A stretch of DNA of 64,000 nucleotides from Bosea vaviloviae (GCF_001741865.1 NZ_CP017147.1:5385001-5449000), one strand, 5' to 3'. Positions 36,755 to 46,314 are shown, numbered from the stretch's first letter. Notes: a model not told the origin generated them from the sequence alone. A program made the numbers and translations.

Positions 36755-38308
36755 CTAACTCTCGACCGGCTCGCTGTGGACATCCTTCAGCACGACGTCG
36801 TGGGCGCCACCCTCGCGGATGCTGACCGCCGAGGCCACAGTCAGCCGGGCACGTTGATAGAATTCGCGCAGCGTAAGCGCACCGCAATTGCACAGGGTCG
36901 ATCTGATCTTGGCGAGGCTCGCCTCAAGATTGTCCCGGAGCTTGCCGGCATAGGGCACGTAGCTGTCGACACCCTCTTCGAACATCATTTTCTTTGTCTT
37001 GGCCAGATCGCCGCCGCTGCCGTGGTCATAACGCTGCCAGTTGCGCGCGCGGTTGCTGCCCTCGCCCCAATATTCCTTCATGAACTGGTTGTTGATCTGC
37101 ACCTTCCGGCCCGGCGCCTCGTCGAACCGCGCGAAGTAGCGGCCGAGCATCACGAAATCGGCGCCCATCGCGAGCGCCAGGGTGATGTGATAGTCTTGGC
37201 TGATGCCACCGTCGGAACAGACCGGCACATAGATGCCGGTCTCCTGGAAATATTCGTCGCGCGCCTTGGCCACTTCGATCACCGCCGAGGCCTGGCCGCG
37301 GCCGATGCCCTTCTGCTCGCGTGTGATGCAGATCGAGCCGCCGCCGATCCCGACCTTGACGAAATCGGCACCTGCTTCCGCCAGGTAGCGGAAGCCCTCC
37401 CGGTCGACGACATTGCCTGCACCGACATGACCCTGGTCCGGATAGGTCGATTTGATGAAGGCAATCGCGTCCGCCTGCCATTCCGAATAGCCGTCGGACG
37501 AATCGATGCACAGCACGTCGGCGCCGGCGGTCAGCAAAGCCGGAACGCGTTCGCGGTAGTCGCGCGTGTTGATGCCCGCGCCGACGATCAGCCGCTTGTC
37601 GCGATCGACGTTTTCCAGCGGGTGTTCCTTGTGGGCGTCGTAGTCTTTGCGGAAGATCAGGTAACGCAGGCGCTGTTCCGCATCGATCACCGGCAGGCAA
37701 TTGACCTTGTGTTTCCAGATCAGGTCATTGGCCGCCGGCAGGTCGATGCCGATCTCGGCGCAATGGATGGCGCTGAGCGGCGTCATGATCTCGGCTACCG
37801 GCGTGGTCGGCGCGGTTTTGCCGCGGCGATAGTCGCGGCTGGTGATGATGCCGACCAGCTTGCCAGTGGCCGTGCCGTCATCGGTGATGGCGATGGTCGA
37901 GTGACCGGTCCGCTCGGTCAGGGCCACAACATCGGCAAAGGTCGCCTTCGGCGGCAAGTTTGAATCACTCACGACGAAGCCGGCTTTGTAGTTCTTGACG
38001 CGTCCGACCATGGCCACTTGGTCTTCGATGGCCTGCGAGCCGAAAACGAAGGACAGGCCGCCGCAGCGCGCCAGCGCGATCGAAAGCTCTTCGCCGGAGA
38101 CCGACTGCATGAGCGCGCTGGTGACAGGAACATTGATCGTCAGCGGGGACAGGCTGGCCTCGGGCAGGCCAGCGTCAGGGTCCGCCTTGAAGCGCACGAC
38201 CGGTGCCGACAGCTTCACCCTTTCGGGCAAGCAGTCCTTGGCGGTCAGGTTCGGGATGAGGAGGTATTCGCCGAAAGTGCGGCTCGGTTCATCATAGATG
38301 TAGGCCAT
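36755..38308 (-). CDS. guaB: IMP dehydrogenase, divergent clostridial-type
   Basis: 517 residues. It would oxidise IMP to XMP for GMP synthesis. The barrel is split by two CBS domains (about residues 110-230). The catalytic loop [11 protein letters not shown] places the nucleophile at Cys327, and [11 protein letters not shown] supplies the flap Arg-Tyr. However, opening and core sequences such as [29 protein letters not shown] and [16 protein letters not shown] resemble the roughly 500-residue IMP dehydrogenase of Clostridia more than the usual proteobacterial GuaB. It may be a second, acquired copy. A truncated ion channel gene adjoins its 5' end. Confidence 0.82.
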   Translation of the reverse strand: MAYIYDEPSRTFGEYLLIPNLTAKDCLPERVKLSAPVVRFKADPDAGLPEASLSPLTINVPVTSALMQSVSGEELSIALARCGGLSFVFGSQAIEDQVAMVGRVKNYKAGFVVSDSNLPPKATFADVVALTERTGHSTIAITDDGTATGKLVGIITSRDYRRGKTAPTTPVAEIMTPLSAIHCAEIGIDLPAANDLIWKHKVNCLPVIDAEQRLRYLIFRKDYDAHKEHPLENVDRDKRLIVGAGINTRDYRERVPALLTAGADVLCIDSSDGYSEWQADAIAFIKSTYPDQGHVGAGNVVDREGFRYLAEAGADFVKVGIGGGSICITREQKGIGRGQASAVIEVAKARDEYFQETGIYVPVCSDGGISQDYHITLALAMGADFVMLGRYFARFDEAPGRKVQINNQFMKEYWGEGSNRARNWQRYDHGSGGDLAKTKKMMFEEGVDSYVPYAGKLRDNLEASLAKIRSTLCNCGALTLREFYQRARLTVASAVSIREGGAHDVVLKDVHSEPVES

Positions 38309-38849
38309 GTCGTCGGATATTGCACAACGGATGGTGTGTCAATCGTCGACATCTCGGCCACGTGCTCGGCACCGAGGGCGTTGCGCCCTCGGCGTTGACG
38401 CCAGATCTCGCGATCGAATGGGGCGGCGATTGCCAACGACACCGAAGAGCCAGATCACGCTGGGAGAAAGACCACAGCCTCAAGATTCGCAGGAAGCCGA
38501 AATTTTCGAGCCATTGCGGCGCCAGCAGCGTCGCCAGGATGAACAGATCGAGCACCATGCTGGGCTGGCGCAGAAGCCGCAGAGCACTGGACGCGGCCAG
38601 CAGCCGCGCCGTGATCTCTACCGCGACGATCGTGGCGATCGCATAATCGGCCCAGAGAAAAACTGGTCTGTCGCGGATCAGCGGCGTCGCGATGAAGAAG
38701 GCGACGATCAGCAGATCGACGACGATGATCGCGAACTGGAAGCGCACCGCCACCGGAGAGCGTCCGTGATAGAGTTGGCGCAGACGGTCGCACAGGCGAT
38801 CGAGCCCGCCCGGACCGTGCATCTCGGAGAGCTTCTGATCCATTAGCAC
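38292..38849 (-). pseudogene. Truncated voltage-gated ion channel gene
   Basis: The first 130 or so residues form the voltage-sensor half of an ion transport protein: AVRFQFAIIVVDLLIVAFFI, WADYAIATIVAVEITARLLA and the S4-type FGFLRILRLWSFSQRD. The pore helix and last two membrane helices of the family are absent; from about 38450 the frame reads unrelated low-complexity sequence until the guaB start. It cannot form a channel. The break lies next to guaB, suggesting the event that placed guaB here removed the channel's 3' half. Confidence 0.65.
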
Positions 38850-38888
38850 GCGCTATACCACGCAGGCAGGCAGGCCGCAGCATGCAGC

Positions 38889-39557
38889 TCAATGAGCGGC
38901 GCGTTCGACCACGGCCTTGATCGCATAGCCGCGAAAGAGCGGAATGGTCCGCCCCTGAAATCCCTCTGCGTCCGCCAGGGCGGCGATGACGGCCGGCATG
39001 TCGCGGCGCGGCGTGACATGAAACAGCGCCAGCCAGCGATTGAGCAACGCCCTGAACGGCGCCGGAAGCCCGGTCTGGTCGCCGAAATCGACGATATGCA
39101 GCGCCCCGCCCGGTGAAAGCCGCTGCAGCGCCGCTTCGATGACCGCCCTCCAGGGTGGAATCATCGACAATGCATAGGAAATCACGATCCGATCGAAGCC
39201 CGCCTGGCCAAACAGCGCCTCGGGGTCGAATGCCGTGGCATCGGCCTGCGCCAGATGGATCCGGTCGGACAGGCCTGCCCGCGCTACGGCCTGCCGCGCC
39301 GTCGCCAGCATCTCGGAGGAGACATCGAGCCCGTAGCAGAGCCGGCCGGGATAGGCCTGCGCAATCTTGATCAGGTTGCGCCCGGTGCCGCAGCCGACTT
39401 CCAGGATGCTGCCGCCTGCGGGCGGCGCCAGCCCGGCAATGAGTTCGTCACGACCGAGCAGATAGAATTTCCGGCTGGCGTCGTAGATATGGCGCTGATG
39501 CCGATACATCGCGTCCATCAGCCCGGCCGCCTCGCCGCGCGGCAGGTCGAGGCTCAC
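38889..39557 (-). CDS. btaB: BtaB, diacylglyceryl-homoserine N-methyltransferase
   Basis: 222 residues, a Rossmann-fold methyltransferase with the SAM motif GGSILEVGCGTGRNLIKIA. It adds three methyl groups to the homoserine headgroup made by BtaA, giving the betaine lipid DGTS. The opening YRHQRHIYDASRKFYLLGRD is characteristic of BtaB. Translation begins at a GTG overlapping the btaA stop by four bases, so the two are coupled. It lies in the membrane-lipid pathway used when phosphate is scarce. Confidence 0.92.
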   Translation of the reverse strand: MSLDLPRGEAAGLMDAMYRHQRHIYDASRKFYLLGRDELIAGLAPPAGGSILEVGCGTGRNLIKIAQAYPGRLCYGLDVSSEMLATARQAVARAGLSDRIHLAQADATAFDPEALFGQAGFDRIVISYALSMIPPWRAVIEAALQRLSPGGALHIVDFGDQTGLPAPFRALLNRWLALFHVTPRRDMPAVIAALADAEGFQGRTIPLFRGYAIKAVVERAAH

Positions 39558-40804
39558 GCGGCGCGCTCCGGCAGGACATAGAGGTGGAACGCGCCATAGA
39601 TCGAGGAGCGGTCCTGCGCGCCGAGCTCGTGGCTGCGCGCCTCCTGATATTGCCATTGCCCGAGGATCGTATCCGGCACGCGGCCGGGCAGCAGGCGCTC
39701 ATCGGCCGCCGTGCGAAAGATCACCCGCGCGCCGGGCCTGGCCGTGCGCGTGATCTGCGACCAGAGCGCGGTGAGATCGGCATCGTTCATCCAGTCCTGC
39801 GCGTCGAGCAGCACATAGGCATCGCAGCTCTCGGCCCGCTGGCGCTCCAGGAAGGCGGTGATCGCGCTCTGGTGATAGGCGACACGGTCCGCCCGCGCCT
39901 TCACGGCGGCGAAATTCCCGCGCTGCAGATAAGGCGGCAGGGCCGCGTCTGGCCCCGATTCATAGCCGCGCCCGAAGGCCTGGCGAGCAAAGTAGTTGGT
40001 CTTGAGATCGAAGCCGCAGGCGAGCCGCTCCAGCCGGTGGCGCAGCACGCCGCGAATGCCATCATCGCCATCGCCGGCCAGCGCCTTGTATTGCGCCGGC
40101 GGAATGCCGAGCCCGTAAAGCGAGGCCGGCTGGCGCACCAGCCAGCGTACCAGCCGCTTGTCGAAGACCGGCGCGAGATGCCGGTCGAACAGCACGCGCT
40201 GCTCGTCCATGCTGCGCGCCTTGAGCATGATGCGCGGATCGCAGCCGAGCGTGCGCCCCAGCAGATGGCCCGCCCCGATGAAGCGGCCGAGCAGGCCATA
40301 ACGATAGAAATTGCGCGCGAAGAGATTGATGCGGCGTCGTCCGCTCAGGTCGCGCCCCTCCCAATAGGCGCGCGAGACCGGGTCGAGATGCGGCGCGATC
40401 TCGCTGTCGTACAACGCGACATTGCTGCGCGACTGCGCCTGCCCGAAGAAGCGCAGCACCTCGTCATGGCCCTGCATCCGCGCGAAGGCAGCGAGCTTGA
40501 GCTTGCCGAGCGCGATATGGGCGCCGTTGAGGTCGATCGCGCTGATCCGGCCGGGATCATCGGCGAGATAGGACAGGATGTTGCAGGAGCCCGAGGCGAT
40601 GGCGACGACATGGTCGCTGGGCTTGAGCTGCAGCGCCGCCATGTCGACGACCGGGTCTTCCCAGATCTGCGGATAGACCAGGCCGGAAAAGGCGAGCGTG
40701 AACATGCGTTCGAGCACGCCCGCCTTTGAGAGCGGCTTGTTGCGATGGACCGCCGAGGTCAGCCCCGATGCCGTCTCCCGCCGAACCGCGCGCGCCGTCT
40801 GCAT
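39554..40804 (-). CDS. btaA: BtaA, diacylglycerol 3-amino-3-carboxypropyl transferase
   Basis: 416 residues. It transfers the aminocarboxypropyl group of S-adenosylmethionine to diacylglycerol, giving diacylglyceryl-homoserine. Conserved stretches are FSGLVYPQIWEDPVVDMAAL, VVAIASGSCNILSYLADDPG (the SAM-binding segment), and IRGVLRHRLERLACGFDLKT. The C-terminal LLDAQDWMNDADLTALWSQI fits the family. It forms an operon with btaB. A Pho-box-like sequence lies 55-75 bases upstream, which fits phosphate control as known in rhizobia. Confidence 0.93.
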   Translation of the reverse strand: MQTARAVRRETASGLTSAVHRNKPLSKAGVLERMFTLAFSGLVYPQIWEDPVVDMAALQLKPSDHVVAIASGSCNILSYLADDPGRISAIDLNGAHIALGKLKLAAFARMQGHDEVLRFFGQAQSRSNVALYDSEIAPHLDPVSRAYWEGRDLSGRRRINLFARNFYRYGLLGRFIGAGHLLGRTLGCDPRIMLKARSMDEQRVLFDRHLAPVFDKRLVRWLVRQPASLYGLGIPPAQYKALAGDGDDGIRGVLRHRLERLACGFDLKTNYFARQAFGRGYESGPDAALPPYLQRGNFAAVKARADRVAYHQSAITAFLERQRAESCDAYVLLDAQDWMNDADLTALWSQITRTARPGARVIFRTAADERLLPGRVPDTILGQWQYQEARSHELGAQDRSSIYGAFHLYVLPERAA

Positions 40805-40857
40805 CGTCTGAAGCCCCTTGGTCGGCCCATGGTGATGGCGAGCCGACTAGAGGAGTC

Positions 40858-40878
40858 GCGTGACGGTTGGGTGACGAG
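40858..40878 (-). promoter_or_regulatory. Candidate Pho box upstream of btaA
   Basis: On the minus strand CGTCAC occurs twice with an 11-base period (40876-40871 and 40865-40860), the spacing of PhoB half-sites, separated by CCAAC. The half-site CGTCAC differs from the consensus CTGTCAT at a few positions. It is 54-74 bases before the btaA start. Confidence 0.45.
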
Positions 40879-40881
40879 CCT

Positions 40882-41850
40882 CTACTGCGCGGTGACGCCG
40901 GCCGCCTTGATCACCGGCGTCCATTTGTCGACCTCGGCGCGGACATGGGCACCGAGCGCAGCCGAGCTCCGCCCGGCCTCGTCTGGAATCTCGCAGCCAA
41001 GCTCAAGCAGCCGGGCGCGCACGCCTGCATCCGCCAGCGCCGCGCGGCCGGCAGCGTTCAGCTTGTCGACGATCTCGCGCGGCGTTTCCTTCGGTGCGAA
41101 GATCGCATTCCAGCCGACGGCCTGGAATTCGGGCAGGCCGCCCTCCGCACTCGTCGGTACGTCCTTGGCGACTTCCAGCCGCTTCGGCGTCGCCACCACA
41201 TAGGCCTTGAGATTGGTGAGCTGCGGCACGATCCCGACTGTCTGGTCGCAGACGTAATCGAGTTGCTTGGCGAGCAATGCATTCATCGCCGGGCCGGAGC
41301 CGCGGAACGGCACCTGCTGCACAGGCGCCTTGATCAGATGATGGAAATAGACGCAGGTCAGATGCGAGGTCGAGCCGATACCGCCATGCCCGTAATTGTA
41401 TTTGTCCGGATTGGCCTTCAGCAGCGCGACGAACTCCTGCAGCGTATTGGCCGGAAAGTCCTTATGCGCCGCGATCAGCATCGGCGTGCCGGCCGTGTTG
41501 ATCACCGGAGCGAAATCGGTGCGCGGATCATAAGCAAGATTGGGATAGAGCCCGACCGAGGCCGAATGCGTGCCGAGATTGCCCATCATGATGGTGTAGC
41601 CATCGGGCGTGGCGCGCGCGACGCGCAGCGAGCCCGTCGTGCCACCGGCACCCGCGACATTCTCGATGATGACCGATTGCCCCAGCGTGCGGCCCATATG
41701 ATCGCCGACGATACGGGCGATGATGTCGGTCGGGCCACCTGCCGCGAAGGGCACGATCATCGTGATCGAACGCGAGGGATAGGCTTGGCCGAGCGCAGGC
41801 GCAGCGGCAAGCGAGAATGCGGCCAAGGCGGCCAGGAGCAGGCGTCGCAT
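40882..41850 (-). CDS. Tripartite tricarboxylate (Bug/TctC) receptor
   Basis: 322 residues, exported: MRRLLLAALAAFSLAAAPAL is the signal peptide, cut near GQA. The mature part is a Bug family binding protein with YPSRSITMIVPFAAGGPTDI, GQSVIIENVAGAGGTTGSLR and YGHGGIGSTSHLTCVYFHHL. Bug receptors bind carboxylates for TctAB-type transport, or act as sensors; no TctA/TctB genes lie nearby, so it is an orphan receptor. With the adjacent GntR and tartrate dehydrogenase genes it probably senses or binds tartrate or malate. Confidence 0.88.
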   Translation of the reverse strand: MRRLLLAALAAFSLAAAPALGQAYPSRSITMIVPFAAGGPTDIIARIVGDHMGRTLGQSVIIENVAGAGGTTGSLRVARATPDGYTIMMGNLGTHSASVGLYPNLAYDPRTDFAPVINTAGTPMLIAAHKDFPANTLQEFVALLKANPDKYNYGHGGIGSTSHLTCVYFHHLIKAPVQQVPFRGSGPAMNALLAKQLDYVCDQTVGIVPQLTNLKAYVVATPKRLEVAKDVPTSAEGGLPEFQAVGWNAIFAPKETPREIVDKLNAAGRAALADAGVRARLLELGCEIPDEAGRSSAALGAHVRAEVDKWTPVIKAAGVTAQ

Positions 41851-41916
41851 GGATGTCCTCCCAGGTTGGTTTTTTTGCCGCGTTCGTCGCGGTCTTCAGG
41901 TCTGATGCGGTGGTCC

Positions 41917-42039
41917 AGAGCTTTTTCGAGCGAAGCGGCCTCCGGGTCGCGTCAAGAAAACGCGTTGAAACAAAGAGCTAGCGTCGAGAGCAGGATCGAT
42001 GCGAAAAACCGGTTCCCACTTTTTCGCATCCAGCTCTAG
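41917..42039 (+). repeat. Composite dispersed intergenic repeat
   Basis: GAGCTTTTTCGAGCGAAGCG with GTCAAGAAAACGCGTTGAAA is the same family as 383-440 and 3959-4004. It is joined to an AAAAACCGGTTCCCACTTTT element flanked by GCGAA and TTCGC (42001-42027), the element found at 10798-11024 and 63353-63375. It ends at the GntR stop codon. Confidence 0.7.
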
Positions 42040-42740
42040 AGATGGCGCAGGCCGATGCTCTCGATCAGCGGCAGCAATTCGTCGCGCGCCCTGACGCGGT
42101 GCTGGCGGGCCGCCTCGCGGGCGGCCTCAGATGCGCCGTCGCGAATGGCGTCGATGGTGGCGCGGTGCTCCTCAGTCGAAATCGGCAGGCGCGGACGCAA
42201 ACGCAAAGTCAGCATGCGGGCGCGATGCGACTGGTCGTTCACCGTCTGGATGATGCGGATGAACCGGCTGTTGCCGCAGCGTTCGACCAGGATGCGGTGG
42301 AAGGCCTCATCGGCTCGCCCCCAATCGGCGAGGTCGCCTGCGTCCAGCGCTCGCGCCATGGCGTCGGTCTCGCGCGCCAGATCCTGCGCCATCAGCAGCC
42401 GCTCGGCCTCCGGAAGCCTGGCCGCGAGCTCAGCCGCGCTCGCCTCGATCGCGATCAACACCTCGTAGATCTCGCGGAGATCGTCGGGCGCCAGCGCGCA
42501 GATCAGGATGCCGCGCTTCGGGACGATGCGGACAAGCCCCTCCTCCTGGAGCCTGAGCGCCGCCTCATGCACCGGCGTGCGGCTGACGCCGAGGCGCAAG
42601 GCCAGTTCGCCGGCCGAAGCCTGGTAGCCCGGCGCGAAAACACTCTCGCGAATGGCCTGTTTCAGCGCGGCATAAGCGCTGTCGACGAGGCTCGGCGCCC
42701 GGTCATTCGCCTGATCGATCGCCTTCAAGCCAGCCTGCAT
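42036..42740 (-). CDS. GntR/FadR family regulator of the tartrate/malate set
   Basis: 234 residues. The GntR winged helix runs LVDSAYAALKQAIRESVFAP to ASAGELALRLGVSRTPVHEA, and the FCD domain follows with LIAIEASAAELAARLPEAER and ADEAFHRILVERCGNSRFI. A strong site GGAGGGCGGA directly precedes the chosen ATG; in-frame starts up to 42836 have no such site. It diverges from the tartrate dehydrogenase gene across a 116-base gap, so it probably controls that gene and the Bug receptor downstream of itself. Confidence 0.88.
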   Translation of the reverse strand: MQAGLKAIDQANDRAPSLVDSAYAALKQAIRESVFAPGYQASAGELALRLGVSRTPVHEAALRLQEEGLVRIVPKRGILICALAPDDLREIYEVLIAIEASAAELAARLPEAERLLMAQDLARETDAMARALDAGDLADWGRADEAFHRILVERCGNSRFIRIIQTVNDQSHRARMLTLRLRPRLPISTEEHRATIDAIRDGASEAAREAARQHRVRARDELLPLIESIGLRHL

Positions 42741-42856
42741 TCCGCCCTCCGATCCTGGTAGCGTAACATCTTCCATGGAATCTGCAATGTAATATTGACT
42801 CGCAGGCTGCTTGAGCTGCAAAGACATGCAGCTCACATCGGACCGGAGGCAGCCTC

Positions 42857-43933
42857 ATGAAGACCTACAGGATCGCGGCGATCCCCGGAGACGGTATTGG
42901 CGTCGAGGTCATCGCGGCCGGCGTCGAGGTGCTGCAGGCCCTGGCCGGGCGCGACGGCTCCTTCGACTTCGCATTCGACCATTTCGACTGGGGCTCGGAT
43001 TACTACAAGCGCACCGGGCTGATGATGCCGGACGATGGCCGCGAGCAGATCAAGGGCCATGACGCGATCTTCTTCGGCGCGGTCGGCGCGCCCGATGTGC
43101 CCGACCATGTCACGCTCTGGGGGCTGAGGCTCGCGATCTGCCAACCCTTCGACCAATACGCCAATGTCCGGCCGACCCGCGTGCTGCCCGGCATCACTTC
43201 GCCGTTGCGCTCGGTATCCGGCCCGGAACTCGACTGGGTGATCGTGCGCGAAAATTCGGAGGGCGAATATGCCGGCGTCGGCGGGCGCGTGCACAAGGGT
43301 TTCCCGGAGGAGGTCGCAACCGATGTCTCGATGATGACGCGCTCGGGCGTCGCCCGCATCATCCGCTATGCCTTTCGCCTCGCCCGGTCCCGGCCGCGCA
43401 AGCTGCTCACCGTCGTCACCAAATCGAACGCCCAGCGCCACGCCATGGTGATGTGGGATGAGATCGCCGCCGAGGTCGCGGCCGAGTTTCCCGATGTAAC
43501 CTGGGACAAGATGCTGGTCGACGCCATGACCATGCGCATGGTGATCAAGCCGCAGAGCATCGACACCATTGTCGCGACCAACCTGCACGCCGACATTCTG
43601 TCGGATTTGGCCGCCGCGCTCGCCGGCTCGCTCGGCATCGCGCCGACCGCCAACCTCAACCCCGAGCGGGCCTTCCCCTCGATGTTCGAGCCGATCCATG
43701 GTTCGGCCTTCGACATCGCAGGCAAAGGTATCGCAAACCCGATCGGCACCTTCTGGACCGCAACGATGATGCTCGACCATCTCGGCGAGCCGGCCGCCTC
43801 GGCGAGGCTGATGCGCGCGATCGAGCGCGTCACGGCCGATGCGAGCTTCCACACGCCAGATCTCGGCGGCAAGGCGACGACGCGGCAGGTCACCGACGCG
43901 GTCATCGCCGCGATCGCCGGCGACAACGCCTGA
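42857..43933 (+). CDS. Tartrate dehydrogenase / D-malate dehydrogenase family protein
   Basis: 358 residues of the beta-decarboxylating dehydrogenase family (isocitrate/isopropylmalate type), tartrate dehydrogenase branch. MKTYRIAAIPGDGIGVEVIA is the start; VRPTRVLPGITSPL and RENSEGEYAGVGGRVHKGF are the substrate site; FPSMFEPIHGSAFDIAGKG is the NAD(P) loop. It uses Mn2+ and NAD+ and can oxidise tartrate or D-malate with decarboxylation. GGAGGCAGCC precedes the ATG. The divergent GntR gene supports an inducible carboxylate function. Confidence 0.9.
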   Translation: MKTYRIAAIPGDGIGVEVIAAGVEVLQALAGRDGSFDFAFDHFDWGSDYYKRTGLMMPDDGREQIKGHDAIFFGAVGAPDVPDHVTLWGLRLAICQPFDQYANVRPTRVLPGITSPLRSVSGPELDWVIVRENSEGEYAGVGGRVHKGFPEEVATDVSMMTRSGVARIIRYAFRLARSRPRKLLTVVTKSNAQRHAMVMWDEIAAEVAAEFPDVTWDKMLVDAMTMRMVIKPQSIDTIVATNLHADILSDLAAALAGSLGIAPTANLNPERAFPSMFEPIHGSAFDIAGKGIANPIGTFWTATMMLDHLGEPAASARLMRAIERVTADASFHTPDLGGKATTRQVTDAVIAAIAGDNA

Positions 43934-44091
43934 GGTCCCGGGGCGGCCGGCCAGGAACGGCGGCCGGGAACGACGACATCGTGACCATGTTTGAGGTCGC
44001 GCCCGGCTGAATTCCGCGCCACAATCGCCATATTGGTCGTCGAACGAGTATGGGGCGATGGATCGACCCTCGCGACGAAAGGAAGACGGAT

Positions 44092-44532
44092 ATGGGTCTG
44101 ATGAGCATGTTCGGCAGCGAGACGACGCAGACCGAGACCTTCGAGGTCACGCTGACCGACGCCGAATGGCGGGCGAAGCTCAGCCCCGAACAGTACCGCG
44201 TGCTGCGCGGCCATGGCACCGAGCGCGCCGGCTCCTGCGCCCTGAACTACGAGAAGCGCGCCGGAACCTTCATCTGCGCCGGTTGCGGCAACCCGCTGTT
44301 CAAGGCCGGCACCAAATTCGAGAGCGGCACCGGCTGGCCGAGCTTCGACCAGCCGCTCGAAGGCGCGGTCGGCACGACCGAGGATGGCAGCTTCATGATG
44401 ACGCGCACCGAGGTGCATTGCGCCCGCTGCGGCGGCCATCTCGGCCATGTCTTCCCCGACGGCCCGCCGCCGACGGGCCTGCGCTACTGCATGAACGGCG
44501 TGGCGATGGATTTCGTGCCGGCTGAGGCTTAG
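44092..44532 (+). CDS. msrB: Peptide-methionine (R)-S-oxide reductase
   Basis: 146 residues. It repairs R-methionine sulfoxide in proteins. The two zinc CxxC pairs are at Cys62/Cys65 (FICAGCGNPL) and Cys110/Cys113 (VHCARCGGHL); the catalytic cysteine is Cys133 in GLRYCMNGVAM. FESGTGWPSFDQPL is the conserved substrate loop. AGGAAG precedes the chosen ATG; an upstream frame start lacks family similarity. Probably monocistronic. Confidence 0.95.
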   Translation: MGLMSMFGSETTQTETFEVTLTDAEWRAKLSPEQYRVLRGHGTERAGSCALNYEKRAGTFICAGCGNPLFKAGTKFESGTGWPSFDQPLEGAVGTTEDGSFMMTRTEVHCARCGGHLGHVFPDGPPPTGLRYCMNGVAMDFVPAEA

Positions 44533-44541
44533 CGCGCTCAG

Positions 44542-44636
44542 CCGTCATGGTCGGGCTTGTCCCGACCATCCACGTCTTCGCTGATCGAGGCGCGTGTTCA
44601 AGACGTGGATGCTCGCCACAAGGGCGAGCATGACGG
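44542..44636. repeat. Large imperfect palindromic intergenic repeat
   Basis: The ends are CCGTCATG (44542-44549) and CATGACGG (44629-44636). Inside are two smaller hairpins: GGTCGGG with CCCGACC, and GCTCGCC with GGGCGAGC, and the CCACGTCTT/AAGACGTGG pair links the two halves. It lies between the convergent msrB and aidB genes and could form a cruciform or terminate both. Confidence 0.7.
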
Positions 44637-44643
44637 GACAATG

Positions 44644-46314
44644 TCACCCCAGCGCCGGCACCGCCCGCCGCGCCAGCGCCGCTGCATCCACACCGGTCGG
44701 CAGATCGCCGAAATGCCCGGACCAGCCGCCATCCAGCCGGCTGGCGACGAAGGCGTCGGCAACTTCATGCGACGCATGGCGCAGCAGCAGCGAGGCTTGC
44801 AGCAACAGCGCCAATCGCTCGACCAGCCGCCGCGCCTGGCCTTCCTGCCGGACGAGTTCGGGCAGCGCGCTGTCCAGCGCGGCGAGCGACGCGTCATAAC
44901 GGCGGTCGGCGCCCTTGGCGGCGCGCAATTCGTCCTGCAGTGCCGGCAGCGCACCTGGCTCCCGTTCCAGTGAGCGCAGCACATCGAGACAGATGACGTT
45001 GCCCGAACCCTCCCAGATCGAGTTCAGCGGCGCCTCGCGATAATGCCGCGCCATCGCATGCTCCTCGATGAAGCCGTTGCCGCCATGGCATTCCAGCGCC
45101 TCGACGAGAACGGCCGGCGTGCGCTTCGCAACCCAGTATTTCGCGATTGGCGCGCCGATCCGCGCGAGCAACCGCTCGCTCTCCGAAGTCTCCTGCCGGT
45201 CCACCGCTGCAAACAGCCGAAAGGCGAGCCAGGCCGCAGCCTCGGCCTCGATGGCGAGATCGCCGAGGACGTTCTGCATGATCGGCTGGTCGATCAGCGC
45301 CCGCTGGAAAGCGTGCCGGTGCGCGCAGTGATGCGCGGCCTGCGCCACCGCCTGCCGCATCAGCCCGGCGGAGGCGGCGGCAATGTCGAGCCGCGTGTTG
45401 TGGTTCATCGCAAGCCCGGTCCGCAGACCCCGCCCCGGCTCGCCGAGCATATGCCCGATCGCGCCGCGAAATTCGATTTCCGAGGAAGCGTTGGAGCGGT
45501 TGCCGCATTTCTCCTTGAGCCGCAGGATCGCGATGCCGTTGCGCTCGCCCGATGGCAGCCAACCCGCCACGACAAAGCAGGAGACGCCCTCAGCGGTGCG
45601 CGCCAGCGTCAGGAAGACGTCGGAATGGGGGACGGAAAAGAACCATTTCTGTCCGAACAGCGAATGCGTGCCGTCGCCATTGTCCCTGGCGACCGTCTGC
45701 GTCTGCCGCAGATCCGAGCCGCCTTGCGTCTCCGTCATCGCCATGCCGACGGTCGCGCCGGTCTTGGTCGGGCCAGTCTTGGTCGCGGCCGGCCCCTGCC
45801 GGCTGTCATAGGCGTTGGAGGTGATGAGCGCGCCCCATTCCGCCCAGCGCGCCGCATCCTGCTTCAGGATCGGGATCGCCGAATAGGTCATGCTGATCGG
45901 GCAGCAGACCCCGCTTTCCGCGCCGTACCAGAGATATTGCAGCGCCGCGCGCGCGACTTGCGCGCCCGGCCCCGGCCGGTTCCAGCACAAGGCATGCGTC
46001 TCCTGGCCGATGGTCAAGCCCATCAACTCGTGCCAGGCCGGATGGAAGGCGATCTGGTCGATGCGATTGCCGAAGCGGTCATGCGTGTGCGCCTCCGGCG
46101 TGAAACGGTTGGCGAGCCGCGCCAGTTCCTGCACCCGGGCGGAGCCGACGCAGCGCCCGCTCTCATGCAGGCGGTCCCTGGCCCAATCCGCGGCAAAAGC
46201 CGATATCGCCACCTGCAACACCGGATCGGCCGCGAAGGCGTCGTAGTCGGCCAAGGGCGGGGCCTGGTTCGTGACCTCATAGGTGGAATAGCGGGGCGCA
46301 GTGTCCATGGTCAT
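44644..46314 (-). CDS. aidB: AidB-like acyl-CoA dehydrogenase family protein
   Basis: 556 residues. VTNQAPPLADYDAFAADPVL and DRFGNRIDQIAFHPAWHELM are hallmarks of the AidB branch, which is induced by alkylating agents in enterobacteria and binds DNA and FAD. The acyl-CoA dehydrogenase core shows MAMTETQGGSDLRQTQTVAR (FAD/substrate loop), RGAIGHMLGEPGRGLRTGLA and ALECHGGNGFIEEHAMARHY. The start MTMDTAPRYSTYE was used; upstream codons are not conserved-looking. It diverges from uvrD, another DNA-repair gene. Its enzymatic substrate is unknown. Confidence 0.9.
   Translation of the reverse strand: MTMDTAPRYSTYEVTNQAPPLADYDAFAADPVLQVAISAFAADWARDRLHESGRCVGSARVQELARLANRFTPEAHTHDRFGNRIDQIAFHPAWHELMGLTIGQETHALCWNRPGPGAQVARAALQYLWYGAESGVCCPISMTYSAIPILKQDAARWAEWGALITSNAYDSRQGPAATKTGPTKTGATVGMAMTETQGGSDLRQTQTVARDNGDGTHSLFGQKWFFSVPHSDVFLTLARTAEGVSCFVVAGWLPSGERNGIAILRLKEKCGNRSNASSEIEFRGAIGHMLGEPGRGLRTGLAMNHNTRLDIAAASAGLMRQAVAQAAHHCAHRHAFQRALIDQPIMQNVLGDLAIEAEAAAWLAFRLFAAVDRQETSESERLLARIGAPIAKYWVAKRTPAVLVEALECHGGNGFIEEHAMARHYREAPLNSIWEGSGNVICLDVLRSLEREPGALPALQDELRAAKGADRRYDASLAALDSALPELVRQEGQARRLVERLALLLQASLLLRHASHEVADAFVASRLDGGWSGHFGDLPTGVDAAALARRAVPALG

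Noticed and set aside
36582..36893. 103-codon minus strand ORF overlapping the guaB 3' end
   Set aside because: It runs out of frame into guaB, has Arg/Cys-rich composition and no family; considered chance.
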